Shown: positions 6,513 to 11,831, counted from the first letter of the stretch. The stretch is DNA of 11,831 nucleotides from Chloroflexota bacterium (GCA_022561095.1 JADFRV010000052.1:1-11831), one strand, 5' to 3'. A program made the numbers and translations. Notes: generated from the letters alone by a model not told the origin.

Positions 6513-6560
6513 GTGATTGCGCCAAACCGCGCCTAAATGGCGTTGACCGGGGGTGTCAAC
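6513..6560 (-). repeat. Degenerate copy H of the promoter-like repeat
   Basis: The right part keeps GGGGTGTCAAC and the left part keeps GATTG and GCGC, but the middle is about 15 bases longer than in the good copies, so the CACAAT-type box is out of register with TTGACA. The inserted part creates a perfect dyad, GTTGAC (6542-6547) and GTCAAC (6555-6560). It lies five bases past the stop codon of the - strand gene ending at 6566 and has no - strand gene downstream. Confidence 0.5.
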
Positions 6561-6565
6561 AGAGC

Positions 6566-6805
6566 CTAGCCCTCCTTCTGCCACCTCACTTCGAACAGCC
6601 GCATCAGATCCTCGCCGAAGCGACGCCGCTCGCGGCCAATCTCCCGAAGCAGATCAGCGATATCGCCGATCCCCTTGAGCTCGTCCGCCAGATCCGGGAA
6701 GTCCTTCTCTGAACCGCCCTTGCCGATGAGCTCGTCAAGACCGCGAGGCCGCGGCTCCTCTGGCTCTGCCCCATCGGCAGGCTTACTCTCACGAAACCCT
6801 GCCAT
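6566..6805 (-). CDS. Small acidic helical protein, unknown function
   Basis: The 79-residue product is highly charged and largely helical: a Pro/Glu-rich N-terminus, a central helix (DFPDLADELKGIGDIADLL), a basic helix (RERRRF) and an aromatic C-terminal motif RLFEVRWQKEG. There is no signal peptide or membrane segment, so it should be cytoplasmic. The start has a strong ribosome site, AGGGGAGGGG, five bases upstream. A long leader of about 150 nt separates it from repeat copy B. The C-terminal motif recurs in a 17-codon remnant at 7523-7576, so this belongs to a small family present at least twice. I do not recognise the family. Coding status is supported by the ribosome site and by conservation of its tail. 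Confidence 0.6.
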   Translation of the reverse strand: MAGFRESKPADGAEPEEPRPRGLDELIGKGGSEKDFPDLADELKGIGDIADLLREIGRERRRFGEDLMRLFEVRWQKEG

Positions 6806-6858
6806 GATTGACCCCTCCCCTTTTGGTCTCGTCCGGTAGCTTCAATTTATCAACGTAG

Positions 6859-6918
6859 GGTATATACCAGGGTGAACTTCGGACGGCGAAAGGTTAAGGA
6901 TCAGTTAAGAGCCGGTTG
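6859..6918 (-). promoter_or_regulatory. Leader elements upstream of the small acidic gene
   Basis: The 150-nt leader contains a perfect 10-bp palindrome GGTATATACC (6859-6868); preceded on the - strand by CCTG it also reads as an extended -10 (TGGTATATA). Further out lie GTTAAGAG (6904-6911) and AGCCGGTTG (6910-6918). The last two also occur together, in swapped order, in the leader of the VWA gene (9979-9995). Function unknown. Confidence 0.3.
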
Positions 6919-6956
6919 AGCAGCATGGGCAACCCGCTCCGCTCGACACGCCCCCC

Positions 6957-6997
6957 GCCGCCGCGATTGTGCGCCTGGGCTGGGCGGCCGTCAACGG
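6957..6997 (-). promoter_or_regulatory. Promoter-like repeat, copy B
   Basis: On the - strand: TTGACG, a 17-nt spacer (GCCGCCCAGCCCAGGCG) and CACAAT, then CGCGGCGGC. It lies 23 bases past the RDD gene stop and about 150 bases upstream of the small acidic gene. It is the only good copy whose -35 box departs from TTGACA, in the last base. Confidence 0.7.
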
Positions 6998-7019
6998 CTG
7001 CTCCCTAGCGCCGCCTCCG

Positions 7020-7448
7020 CTATGGAAATGGCGTAGGTGAGCCTTCGGTAGATTCGGGCAGGCCGTTCGGTGCGTACACCACTACCGTGCTCACAATCTT
7101 GTCATGCAGCGCCTGACGCCTATCGCCGAAAAGAGCCCAAGCATAGTTGACGAGCTCAGCGACGCCGAAGGTGAAGTTGCTAGCGATGCCGAACAGAAGT
7201 CCCTTCACGAGGACATCCCTGGCCCACACGCGTCCAGCGCTGACCGGCCGGTCCGTGTTGGCGTCAAGGATGTATACATTTAGCAGCCTCTTCGCAGGAG
7301 TCTGTGCGGTCTTCGCGGTGAAAAAGAGCCAGATGAACCAGCCGATAACGAGGGTGACCAGAACGAGGAGGCTTTCGAGCAGAATGTCACCGAAGAACCT
7401 GCGGGTGAAGGTCACCTGCTGCACGTCTTTCGCCACTGATTGCTCCAT
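7020..7448 (-). CDS. RDD-family membrane protein
   Basis: The product (142 residues from the preferred start) has the RDD pattern: an N-terminal R..GD (TRRFFGDILLESLL) leading into a first membrane segment (about 20-45), then TPAKRLLNVYILD and GRVWARDVLVKG, a second hydrophobic stretch (about 85-115), and the closing motif DRRQALHDKIVSTVVV. RDD proteins are small inner-membrane proteins of loosely defined function, some linked to transport or stress. ATG 7448 is preferred over ATG 7454 because AGAGGGGG lies six bases before the former and directly touches the latter. Repeat copy C places a putative transcription start about 30 bases upstream. Its stop is followed by a short dyad, TAGCG/CGCTA, without a T-tract. 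The C-terminal ~18 residues are Pro/Ser-rich. Confidence 0.8.
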   Translation of the reverse strand: MEQSVAKDVQQVTFTRRFFGDILLESLLVLVTLVIGWFIWLFFTAKTAQTPAKRLLNVYILDANTDRPVSAGRVWARDVLVKGLLFGIASNFTFGVAELVNYAWALFGDRRQALHDKIVSTVVVYAPNGLPESTEGSPTPFP

Positions 7449-7480
7449 CGTCATCCCCCTCTACTGAAGAGTTGAGTGCT

Positions 7481-7520
7481 GCCGCGAGTGTGCGCTTGGG
7501 CGGGGCGGGTGTCAACGGGG
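7481..7520 (-). promoter_or_regulatory. Promoter-like repeat, copy C
   Basis: On the - strand: TTGACA, 17 nt (CCCGCCCCGCCCAAGCG), CACACT, then CGCGGC. A start about 7 nt past the -10 would give a 5' leader of roughly 30 nt for the RDD gene, a good promoter geometry. Its other edge lies two bases from the stop codon of the gene remnant at 7523. Confidence 0.75.
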
Positions 7521-7522
7521 TG

Positions 7523-7576
7523 CTAGCCCGCTTGTCGCCACCTCAGCTCGTAAAGCCGGACAGGGTCATCGGAGGC
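7523..7576 (-). pseudogene. C-terminal remnant of a paralogue of the small acidic protein
   Basis: Between an in-frame TAA (7577-7579) and a TAG (7523-7525) lie 17 codons reading ASDDPVRLYELRWRQAG. They align with the tail of the gene ending at 6566, EDLMRLFEVRWQKEG: both share R-L-[FY]-E-x-R-W and a final Gly before the stop. By hand alignment about two thirds of 49 bases match. Both tails end directly against a repeat copy (C here, H there). No start or upstream coding sequence survives; the terminator of the amidase gene occupies that space. I read it as the 3' end of a lost gene copy. Confidence 0.5.
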
Positions 7577-7587
7577 TTAACAAAGCA

Positions 7588-7615
7588 AAGGGGACAACCA
7601 GAATACCGTCCCCTT
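7588..7615 (-). terminator. Rho-independent terminator of the amidase gene
   Basis: AAGGGGAC (7588-7595) and GTCCCCTT (7608-7615) form a perfect 8-bp stem with a 12-nt loop. On the - strand the stem is followed by TTTGCTTTGTT. It lies 62 bases past the amidase stop codon. Confidence 0.7.
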
Positions 7616-7677
7616 CTCGATTTCTGATTCCTAAGGCCGCGACAGGCTAAAGCGTGTCGACGAAGATACCCAGCGTC

Positions 7678-8367
7678 CTACTGCGAAGCGAAGTAGGCCA
7701 CGATCCCGTCGTACTCCACCTGGGCGACCCGGCTACGGCGACCGCCGGGGGCTTCCGCGATAGTGGGCTTCAGCGCCTCGGCCTCGTCCCGATTGGAAAG
7801 AAACACCGGCTCCAGGATCACCGCCGGCATGCTGGTGTTCTTGGGGATGTACCACGCGTCAACGTTGATCCCGTAGTCTGTGAACCGGCCGTCCCAGTTC
7901 TCTTTCAAGCCGTTGTACATGGTGGAATGGATCACCTCCGCCAGCGGCCTGTCCTGACCCTTGTTCATCAGGGTCATGGAGCCGTCCCAGCGGGAGCTGC
8001 GGGTGCTGTTGGTGTGCAGCGATACGGTGATGTCGGCAAGGGAGTCGTTGCAGATCTCCACCCGCCGCCCAAGGCTCACCGTGCTATCGTCCTCGCGGGT
8101 CATCGCCACTGTTGCGCCGGCGGCTTCCAGCTCCGTCCGCAGGTTCTTCGCAACGTCCAGGTTGATCTCCTTCTCTATGAGAGTCCAACCGTTGCGCCCC
8201 CGCTTTTGGTAGACGGCCCCCGACTCCCCGCCGCCGTGGCCGGCGTCGATGCAGACTGTCCTGTCCTGCAGCGGGAGGTCCCCCGCCTGCCCGGAGGTAG
8301 AGGACGAAGCGAGACCCAGGACGGTGGCGACAACCAGGACGAGCCCCGTCAGGATGAGCCAGCGCAT
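7678..8367 (-). CDS. N-acetylmuramoyl-L-alanine amidase, Amidase_3 (CwlD/AmiC type)
   Basis: This secreted zinc hydrolase cuts the bond between N-acetylmuramic acid and L-alanine in peptidoglycan. Residues 1-27 form a signal peptide or anchor (positive MRW, then a hydrophobic LILTGLVLVVATVLGLA). The catalytic domain fills 36-229: H44 in CIDAGHGG, E65 in IEKEINLDVAKNL, H118 in ITVSLHTNS, and the catalytic Glu E186 in AVILEPVFLSN. All four key residues are present, so it should be active. At 229 residues it is a bare catalytic domain without SH3, AMIN or LysM targeting modules, the CwlD-like layout. The start has GAGAGGAGG in front. Repeat copy D lies ~100 bases upstream; the leader also carries CATGATAG twice (8400-8407, 8428-8435). 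A strong terminator follows. A role in wall turnover or cell separation is inferred. Confidence 0.88.
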   Translation of the reverse strand: MRWLILTGLVLVVATVLGLASSSTSGQAGDLPLQDRTVCIDAGHGGGESGAVYQKRGRNGWTLIEKEINLDVAKNLRTELEAAGATVAMTREDDSTVSLGRRVEICNDSLADITVSLHTNSTRSSRWDGSMTLMNKGQDRPLAEVIHSTMYNGLKENWDGRFTDYGINVDAWYIPKNTSMPAVILEPVFLSNRDEAEALKPTIAEAPGGRRSRVAQVEYDGIVAYFASQ

Positions 8368-8468
8368 TTACAGCCTCCTCTCGTTGCCCGCTCCCCAGCC
8401 ATGATAGGGACTCGGACACGTTGCGCCCATGATAGCGAAGGGTGCCGCCGAGGGCAAAGGCGGCATCG

Positions 8469-8511
8469 GCCGCCGCGATTGTGCGCCTGGGCTGGGCGGG
8501 TGTCAACGGGG
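8469..8511 (-). promoter_or_regulatory. Promoter-like repeat, copy D
   Basis: On the - strand: TTGACA, 17 nt (CCCGCCCAGCCCAGGCG), CACAAT, then CGCGGCGGC. It lies between the terminator of the VWA gene and the amidase gene, about 100 bases from the amidase start. Confidence 0.75.
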
Positions 8512-8566
8512 CTTGGGAGATGCGCTATAATCCCCCCCGTCGGGCTAGGCGATGCCAGGTAGCGGC

Positions 8567-8599
8567 GAAAAAGCGGTTCTCCAGATAGGGAAAACCGCT
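8567..8599 (-). terminator. Rho-independent terminator of the VWA gene, with an alternative stem
   Basis: On the - strand, AGCGGTT (from 8599) pairs with AACCGCT (ending 8572) around a 14-nt loop and is followed by TTTTT. The same 5' arm can instead pair through GGTAGCGG with CCGCTACC further on (+ strand 8595-8602 with 8559-8566), an equally perfect 8-bp stem. The first pairing suits a terminator for the gene ending at 8724. Confidence 0.6.
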
Positions 8600-8653
8600 A
8601 CCGCAGCCGAAAACGGGGCGCGCACTACTTCGTTTGGTGACGAGAATGGAGGC

Positions 8654-8689
8654 GGCTGGCCCCCGCGCCACTCGGGACGGAGGCCAGCC
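8654..8689. other. Strong GC-rich hairpin in the 3' region of the VWA gene
   Basis: GGCTGGCC (8654-8661) pairs perfectly with GGCCAGCC (8682-8689), and the stem continues with CCCG (8662-8665) and CGGG (8673-8676) after a 5-nt bulge: 12 base pairs in 36 nt. It lies 35 bases past the VWA stop codon and before the terminator, where it could protect the transcript end from 3' exonucleases. No T-tract follows on either strand. Confidence 0.5.
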
Positions 8690-8723
8690 CCCGGTGTGAT
8701 GGCTAATTCAAGGGCCGATGGCT

Positions 8724-9872
8724 CTATCTCACCAGGCGGGAGCCACCGGCCAGGTCCTGAGCGATGAGCTCGAAGATGGGCGCGAGGTCCTCTCCCTGGG
8801 CCTCCTGGAAGAAATGATCCTCGTCCGTGGCCATGTAGCGCAACAGCTCCTCCGCCGTCCGTCCGGCCCAGACCCCCGTGTCCTTCCCGCAGGTGCTGTC
8901 CTCCGTGCCATAGCCCACGGTGTAGACATCGATGTCCAGCGCCTTGGCGATGTCGGCCTGCTGGGCGGCAAACTCGCAGGGGTCGCCGCTGCCCCTGTTG
9001 GCGGCGCCGTCCGTGAGGAGGAGAATGCCCCAGGTCGTATCGGGCCGGCCGTTGGCCTGAAGCTCCGCCACCGCCGCCTGGACGGGGTCACCCAGGTTGG
9101 TGCCCACAGAGGAGGTCACCAGGCAGTTGATGGTGTTCACCAGGCGGCTGCCGTTATTGAGGTCGCCGCCGGGGTTCTGATAGTCATCGCTCAGATTCAC
9201 AGGCACCCACACCCCCGGCAACTGGGACTGGCAGGGGTCCGACATCGACCAGCTTGGCCCGAGCACACCCAGCCCTACTCGGTGCAAATCGGGGTTAAAG
9301 GTCTCCAGCAGCGTCTCGGCCGCGTTCTTGGCGTTTTGCATGTCGCCGTCGCTCATGCTGCCGGTGCGGTCCAGGATCTGCACCACGTCCACGGGGATGG
9401 TAGGGTCGCTGCCGCACAGGCCATGGCAGCCTGCAGCGGTGGCCGAGACAGGGCAGGCATCAGCCCAGCAACCATCTTCCCCACTCATCAGGCTCAGCGG
9501 GCCGGCGAAGTAAAAGGGCGACTCGTCGTGCGCCACTACAACGATCGTGTCCCACCTGTTCTGGGACGGATCGCAGGCCAGGACGAATTCGCTTGTGCAC
9601 TCGAAGCTGATGTCCAGGCTATCGGGGTCCAGGCCGTTCTTCTGGGCATACTCTCGGGCTAGCTGCTCGGCTGCCACCATGTCGTCGGGCAGTACCTGAG
9701 CCCCGGCCAGGGCAGCTGCGTCGGCACCGTTCTGAAGATAGCGTCGCTCGTGGAAGAACAAGCCGACGTCAATAGTCAGCGCCATGAACCCCATAAGGAC
9801 GCCAAGCCCGAGAACAAACAGGATGAGCGTCTGACCGCGCTCTCCGGGATTGCGAGCATTGTTCTTTACCAT
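8724..9872 (-). CDS. TadG-like surface protein: pilus-type N-terminus plus von Willebrand factor A domain
   Basis: The 382-residue product starts with a TadE/TadG-type segment: GERGQTLILFVLGLGVLMGF, one membrane helix (about 15-37), then RRYLQNGADAAALAGAQ. Such proteins sit in the membrane with the rest outside, as parts of Tad/Flp pili or as stand-alone surface proteins. A VWA domain fills about 162-378, with a complete metal-binding (MIDAS) site: D168, T170 and S172 in LDRTGSM, T258 in SVGTNLGDP and D288 in LLLTDGAAN. The first MIDAS Ser is Thr, a conservative change. About a dozen cysteines (e.g. C91, C100, C135, C140, C149, C153) suggest disulfides outside the cell. ATG 9872 is preferred to GTG 9875 because GGAG lies six bases upstream. 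No other tad genes are near. A role in adhesion or envelope assembly is inferred. Confidence 0.82.
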   Translation of the reverse strand: MVKNNARNPGERGQTLILFVLGLGVLMGFMALTIDVGLFFHERRYLQNGADAAALAGAQVLPDDMVAAEQLAREYAQKNGLDPDSLDISFECTSEFVLACDPSQNRWDTIVVVAHDESPFYFAGPLSLMSGEDGCWADACPVSATAAGCHGLCGSDPTIPVDVVQILDRTGSMSDGDMQNAKNAAETLLETFNPDLHRVGLGVLGPSWSMSDPCQSQLPGVWVPVNLSDDYQNPGGDLNNGSRLVNTINCLVTSSVGTNLGDPVQAAVAELQANGRPDTTWGILLLTDGAANRGSGDPCEFAAQQADIAKALDIDVYTVGYGTEDSTCGKDTGVWAGRTAEELLRYMATDEDHFFQEAQGEDLAPIFELIAQDLAGGSRLVR

Positions 9873-9978
9873 CACTGACTCCGTCCCAAACCCTCAATCA
9901 GAACGGAGCGCTGGGCTAACGCTCGCTTTGTCTACTTCGTCTATCACGCGGCCGGGCAAAAATTCAGGGGAATATAAC

Positions 9979-9995
9979 AGCCGGTTGGTTAAGAG
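9979..9995 (-). promoter_or_regulatory. Shared leader motif pair upstream of the VWA gene
   Basis: AGCCGGTTG (9979-9987) followed directly by GTTAAGAG (9988-9995). The same two motifs occur in the other order in the leader of the small acidic gene (6904-6918). Both leaders are unusually long (about 135 and 150 nt). A shared regulator is possible; chance cannot be excluded. Confidence 0.3.
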
Positions 9996-10008
9996 ACGGT
10001 GAAACTAT

Positions 10009-10049
10009 GCCGCGAATCGTGCGCCCGGGCGGGGCGGGTGTCAACGGGG
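10009..10049 (-). promoter_or_regulatory. Promoter-like repeat, copy E
   Basis: On the - strand: TTGACA, 17 nt (CCCGCCCCGCCCGGGCG), CACGAT, then TCGCGGC, with one extra base compared with the other copies after the -10 box. It lies 38 bases past the cupin stop codon and about 135 bases before the VWA gene. Confidence 0.72.
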
Positions 10050-10086
10050 CGCTAGCCTAAGGCGCGAGGAAGCATAGCCTCTGCCG

Positions 10087-10386
10087 CTAGCCCTTGAACT
10101 CGACGAAAATCATCTCGAGCGGCTGGTCGCCCAGGTTCTCAGGCAAGTGTTCTGTCTCAGGGAACCATGCGGCATCGCCAGCGTTGAAGCGGGCCTCCTC
10201 GGTGCTCCCATCAGGGGAAGTGAACCGCACGTGGACGTCCGTTAGAGCAACGCCCAAGCTGCGTGGGTGCCCATGCATCACAGATTTCTCGCCCGGGCCG
10301 TACTTAATTCGCAGCACCCGCACGTCGTCATTCTCGAGTTCGACTGCATAGCGGTTCGGGTCAGCTGTCACAGCGTCTTGAGCCAT
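10087..10386 (-). CDS. Small single-domain cupin protein
   Basis: The 99-residue product is one cupin beta-barrel. Motif 1 is KYGPGEKSVMHGHPRSLGVALTD with histidines H38 and H40; motif 2 lies around GDAAWFPETEHLPENLG with H80. These histidines are the usual metal ligands, though the Glu normally between them in motif 1 is not obvious. The opening VELENDDVRVLRIKYG and closing PLEMIFVEFKG match a widespread family of small cytoplasmic cupins of unknown substrate. There is no signal peptide. The start has GAGAGGAAG nine bases upstream, and repeat copy F would give a leader of about 35 nt. The family alone does not tell whether it is an enzyme or a ligand sensor. Confidence 0.8.
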   Translation of the reverse strand: MAQDAVTADPNRYAVELENDDVRVLRIKYGPGEKSVMHGHPRSLGVALTDVHVRFTSPDGSTEEARFNAGDAAWFPETEHLPENLGDQPLEMIFVEFKG

Positions 10387-10426
10387 TTTGGTGCTTCCTC
10401 TCTATGTGTCGCCTCTTGTTGGTATA

Positions 10427-10461
10427 GCGATTGTGCGCCTGGGCGGGGCGGCTGTCAACGG
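10427..10461 (-). promoter_or_regulatory. Promoter-like repeat, copy F
   Basis: On the - strand: TTGACA, 17 nt (GCCGCCCCGCCCAGGCG), CACAAT, CGC, after which it departs from the other copies. It lies between the operon ending at 10466 (5 bases past its stop codon) and the cupin gene, about 40 bases from the cupin start. Confidence 0.75.
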
Positions 10462-10465
10462 TAGC

Positions 10466-11143
10466 TCAGCTCAATTCCACGCGCCGAATTGCTATCACAG
10501 GGGAAGATGCCAGAATCTCCGCGTAGACGTCCAGCGCGTGGAGAACCGCGTGAAACAGGTGACTCCAAGTTCCGCACTCGAGTCGCTCGCCCTCGACAAA
10601 GCGGTACGGCTCGGCGTCAACTACCACAGTCTTGCTGGACCTCTTGTGAATCCCGCCCGAGTGAAGCGTGTTCCGGATCCACGCTGGGACCAGAATCAGC
10701 TGGTGTTTATCCGCGGGACGATCTAATCCGGCCAGGCGAATGAGCCTCTCACTTTCTTCCGAGAAGCGAGCGGAGTTTGAGCGACCAGACAACGAGGCCA
10801 GAATACGGTACACGCAGTTCTCGAGTGAAAACTGACACATCGTGACGAAGCTCAACTTCGCATTCTGGTTCAGATCTCCGAGAACCGACTTGAGATCGGA
10901 GACTTCCTGAATACCGAGCAACGCCATGATGACGGGTACGTTCGAGCCGATTTCTGAGTTTTGCTGGAGCTTGATCGATACCGCGGCGAGCGTGTTACAG
11001 AGCTGTCGAACCTGGACCAGCGCTTGGAGCCGGGCATCATCGTCGGGAAGGTCAAGCGTACCGATGATGCTGTTGCATTTGTCCTTGAGGCCTTGTAGCT
11101 GGAGTCCCCGCTCCTTCCAAGAGGTCGCTAGGTGAAATGCCAT
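10466..11143 (-). CDS. Unknown helical protein with an RNTLH motif, second gene of an operon
   Basis: The 225-residue product is almost entirely helix-forming, without signal peptide or membrane segment. I recognise no family with confidence. Residues 151-166, LVPAWIRNTLHSGGIH, hold an R-N-x-x-H pattern (R157, N158, H161) on a helix after a helical bundle, reminiscent of HEPN ribonucleases, whose active site is R-x(4-6)-H, but the spacing here is one residue short. The last 50 residues add a second helical block (LFHAVLHALDVYAEIL). ATG 11143 lies eight bases after the upstream stop, so translational coupling is likely; a longer frame from 11263 would overlap the upstream gene by over 100 bases and its extra N-terminus looks like a shadow of that gene. 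No terminator follows before copy F. Function unknown. Confidence 0.65.
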   Translation of the reverse strand: MAFHLATSWKERGLQLQGLKDKCNSIIGTLDLPDDDARLQALVQVRQLCNTLAAVSIKLQQNSEIGSNVPVIMALLGIQEVSDLKSVLGDLNQNAKLSFVTMCQFSLENCVYRILASLSGRSNSARFSEESERLIRLAGLDRPADKHQLILVPAWIRNTLHSGGIHKRSSKTVVVDAEPYRFVEGERLECGTWSHLFHAVLHALDVYAEILASSPVIAIRRVELS

Positions 11144-11151
11144 CGCGAGGC

Positions 11152-11757
11152 TCAGGTCTCGTCTAACGGACGCCCATAGAGGGTGTCCTCCAGTATGGCG
11201 TAACGATCTTCGCCGACCAGGGATTTCGCGGCCAGCCGAAGTAGCTGGCTGAGCGAACCGCACGCGAGCCTGACATCAACTGTTCCTTCGCGATCCCTTG
11301 ATAGAGCATCCAGGGCGTTGATAACGTAAGCGATTGTTAGTCCTGGGTCTTCCCGTATCGCCTCACGCGCTTCCTGTGCGGAGTCAGAGTCGAAGTCGGC
11401 CCCAAATGCGAACTCCGACAGATCGAGCCCCCAGAAGTGGGATACACGGAAACGGAACCGTAGGAAGTCCCTAATATCTGTAAGCGTCGCCCCAAAGAGT
11501 GAACTAGGTGTGAGCGGCTTCGCTAGGTCTCTGAGGGCTGGGCCGAGCGCTCCCTGTTCTGGTAAACGGTCTAGGGCGAAGGCCGCCGTTAGAAGGGCCA
11601 TATGGGCTCCGCCTTGATAGAGATCGATCAGCGCCCTCCCGCGATCGCCGCCTGGCTGGACGATCCTTACCATTTTCTTGCCTGGAATAGTGAGTCCCAG
11701 CCATATCGCTCGCGGAGATAGATCGACCGTGCTTTCGACCGCAGCATCGGGGTTCAC
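11152..11757 (-). CDS. Unknown helical protein, first gene of an operon
   Basis: The 201-residue product has a short beta-rich start (IWLGLTIPGKKMVRIVQP), then mostly helices, including ALIDLYQGGAHMALLTAAF and a segment with DIRDFLRFRFRVSHFW. It ends in LYGRPLDET. There is no signal peptide or membrane segment, so it is probably cytoplasmic. I do not recognise the family. GTG 11757 is the best start: GGAAGGGGG lies just upstream, and repeat copy G would place a transcription start about 25 bases before it, a compact leader like that of the RDD gene. The second gene starts eight bases past its stop, so the two products probably work together. A toxin-antitoxin or defence pair is possible, but only the gene arrangement and a weak motif in the partner suggest it. 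Confidence 0.65.
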   Translation of the reverse strand: MNPDAAVESTVDLSPRAIWLGLTIPGKKMVRIVQPGGDRGRALIDLYQGGAHMALLTAAFALDRLPEQGALGPALRDLAKPLTPSSLFGATLTDIRDFLRFRFRVSHFWGLDLSEFAFGADFDSDSAQEAREAIREDPGLTIAYVINALDALSRDREGTVDVRLACGSLSQLLRLAAKSLVGEDRYAILEDTLYGRPLDET

Positions 11758-11780
11758 GATAGCCCCCTTCCAGACTGCCC

Positions 11781-11823
11781 GCCGCCGCGATTGTGCGCCT
11801 GGGCGGGGCGGGTGTCAAACGGG
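11781..11823 (-). promoter_or_regulatory. Promoter-like repeat, copy G
   Basis: On the - strand: TTGACA, 17 nt (CCCGCCCCGCCCAGGCG), CACAAT, then CGCGGCGGC. It carries one extra T before the -35 box (TTTGACA). It would drive the two-gene operon starting at 11757. The window ends eight bases further on, so its far flank is not visible. Confidence 0.75.
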
Positions 11824-11831
11824 AGGGCGGA

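Noticed and set aside
8521..8531. Stand-alone + strand promoter at TATAAT (8526-8531)
   Set aside because: The -10 match is perfect but no acceptable -35 lies 16-18 bases upstream and no + strand gene follows, so it is kept only as a possible small-RNA start.
7654..8562. 302-residue open frame on the + strand
   Set aside because: It is the reverse shadow of the amidase gene, whose catalytic motifs are unmistakable; the + strand product is rich in His/Arg/Pro and matches no fold I know.
8545..8710. Cobalamin-type riboswitch on the + strand
   Set aside because: AGGGAAAACCG and a CCACTCGGGACGGAGGCC stretch recall parts of that riboswitch, but the conserved core order and the B12-box are missing, and no + strand gene follows.
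8718..9662. 314-residue open frame on the + strand
   Set aside because: It is the reverse shadow of the TadG-like VWA gene, which has a complete MIDAS site and membrane segment.
6135..11823. Integron cassette array, with the repeats as attC sites
   Set aside because: The one-gene-plus-repeat layout is cassette-like, but the repeats lack paired inverse R'/R'' boxes and do not fold into the long hairpin of attC sites; there is no integrase gene, and one unit has two genes. The TTGACA-17-CACAAT geometry fits a promoter better.
6135..11823. CRISPR array
   Set aside because: Spacing between repeats is 0.4-1.5 kb and is filled by genes; the nearby RecB/Cas4-like nuclease lacks the Cas4 cysteines.

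Overview
This is a GC-rich bacterial window with two unlike halves. No 16S rRNA or taxonomic marker is present. A lone TadG-like von Willebrand protein, a CwlD-type amidase and single-gene transcription units with strong TTGACA boxes would suit an uncultivated, GC-rich, possibly Chloroflexota-like lineage, but that placement is a guess.

Left half, + strand (about 1-6.5 kb). The window opens inside a ferredoxin-NAD(P)+ reductase-like flavoprotein gene whose family similarity stops near base 243. An imperfect 53-nt hairpin (249-301) follows at the junction. A tightly packed phage-type module comes next: a CHC2 zinc-finger protein, a D5/P4-type SF3 helicase, a short AT-richer stretch with GTGACG boxes and operator-like repeats, a probable small terminase, two PD-(D/E)XK nucleases and a large terminase. 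The genes mostly overlap by 4-11 bases and read as one operon for replication, recombination and DNA packaging. No integrase, portal, capsid or tail gene is visible, so this is a phage fragment, a decayed prophage or a packaging-competent satellite. The large terminase carries a second, degenerate nuclease-like domain at its C-terminus.

Right half, - strand (about 6.5-11.8 kb). It holds short transcription units: a small acidic protein, an RDD membrane protein, an N-acetylmuramoyl-L-alanine amidase, a TadG-like VWA protein, a cupin, and a two-gene operon of unknown function. A nearly identical ~40-bp element lies just upstream of six of these units. Read on the - strand it has the form of a sigma-70 promoter, TTGACA-17 nt-CACAAT, but its spacer and flanks are conserved too, which ordinary promoters do not show. 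A seventh good copy sits directly after the large terminase stop codon with no - strand gene to drive, and an eighth, damaged copy lies about 370 bases further on. A 17-codon remnant of a paralogue of the small acidic gene lies against one copy, which suggests duplication or recombination around these elements.

The most interesting points are this promoter-like repeat family, the tandem nuclease-like architecture of the large terminase, the candidate replication origin after the helicase gene, and the unidentified two-gene operon at the right end.
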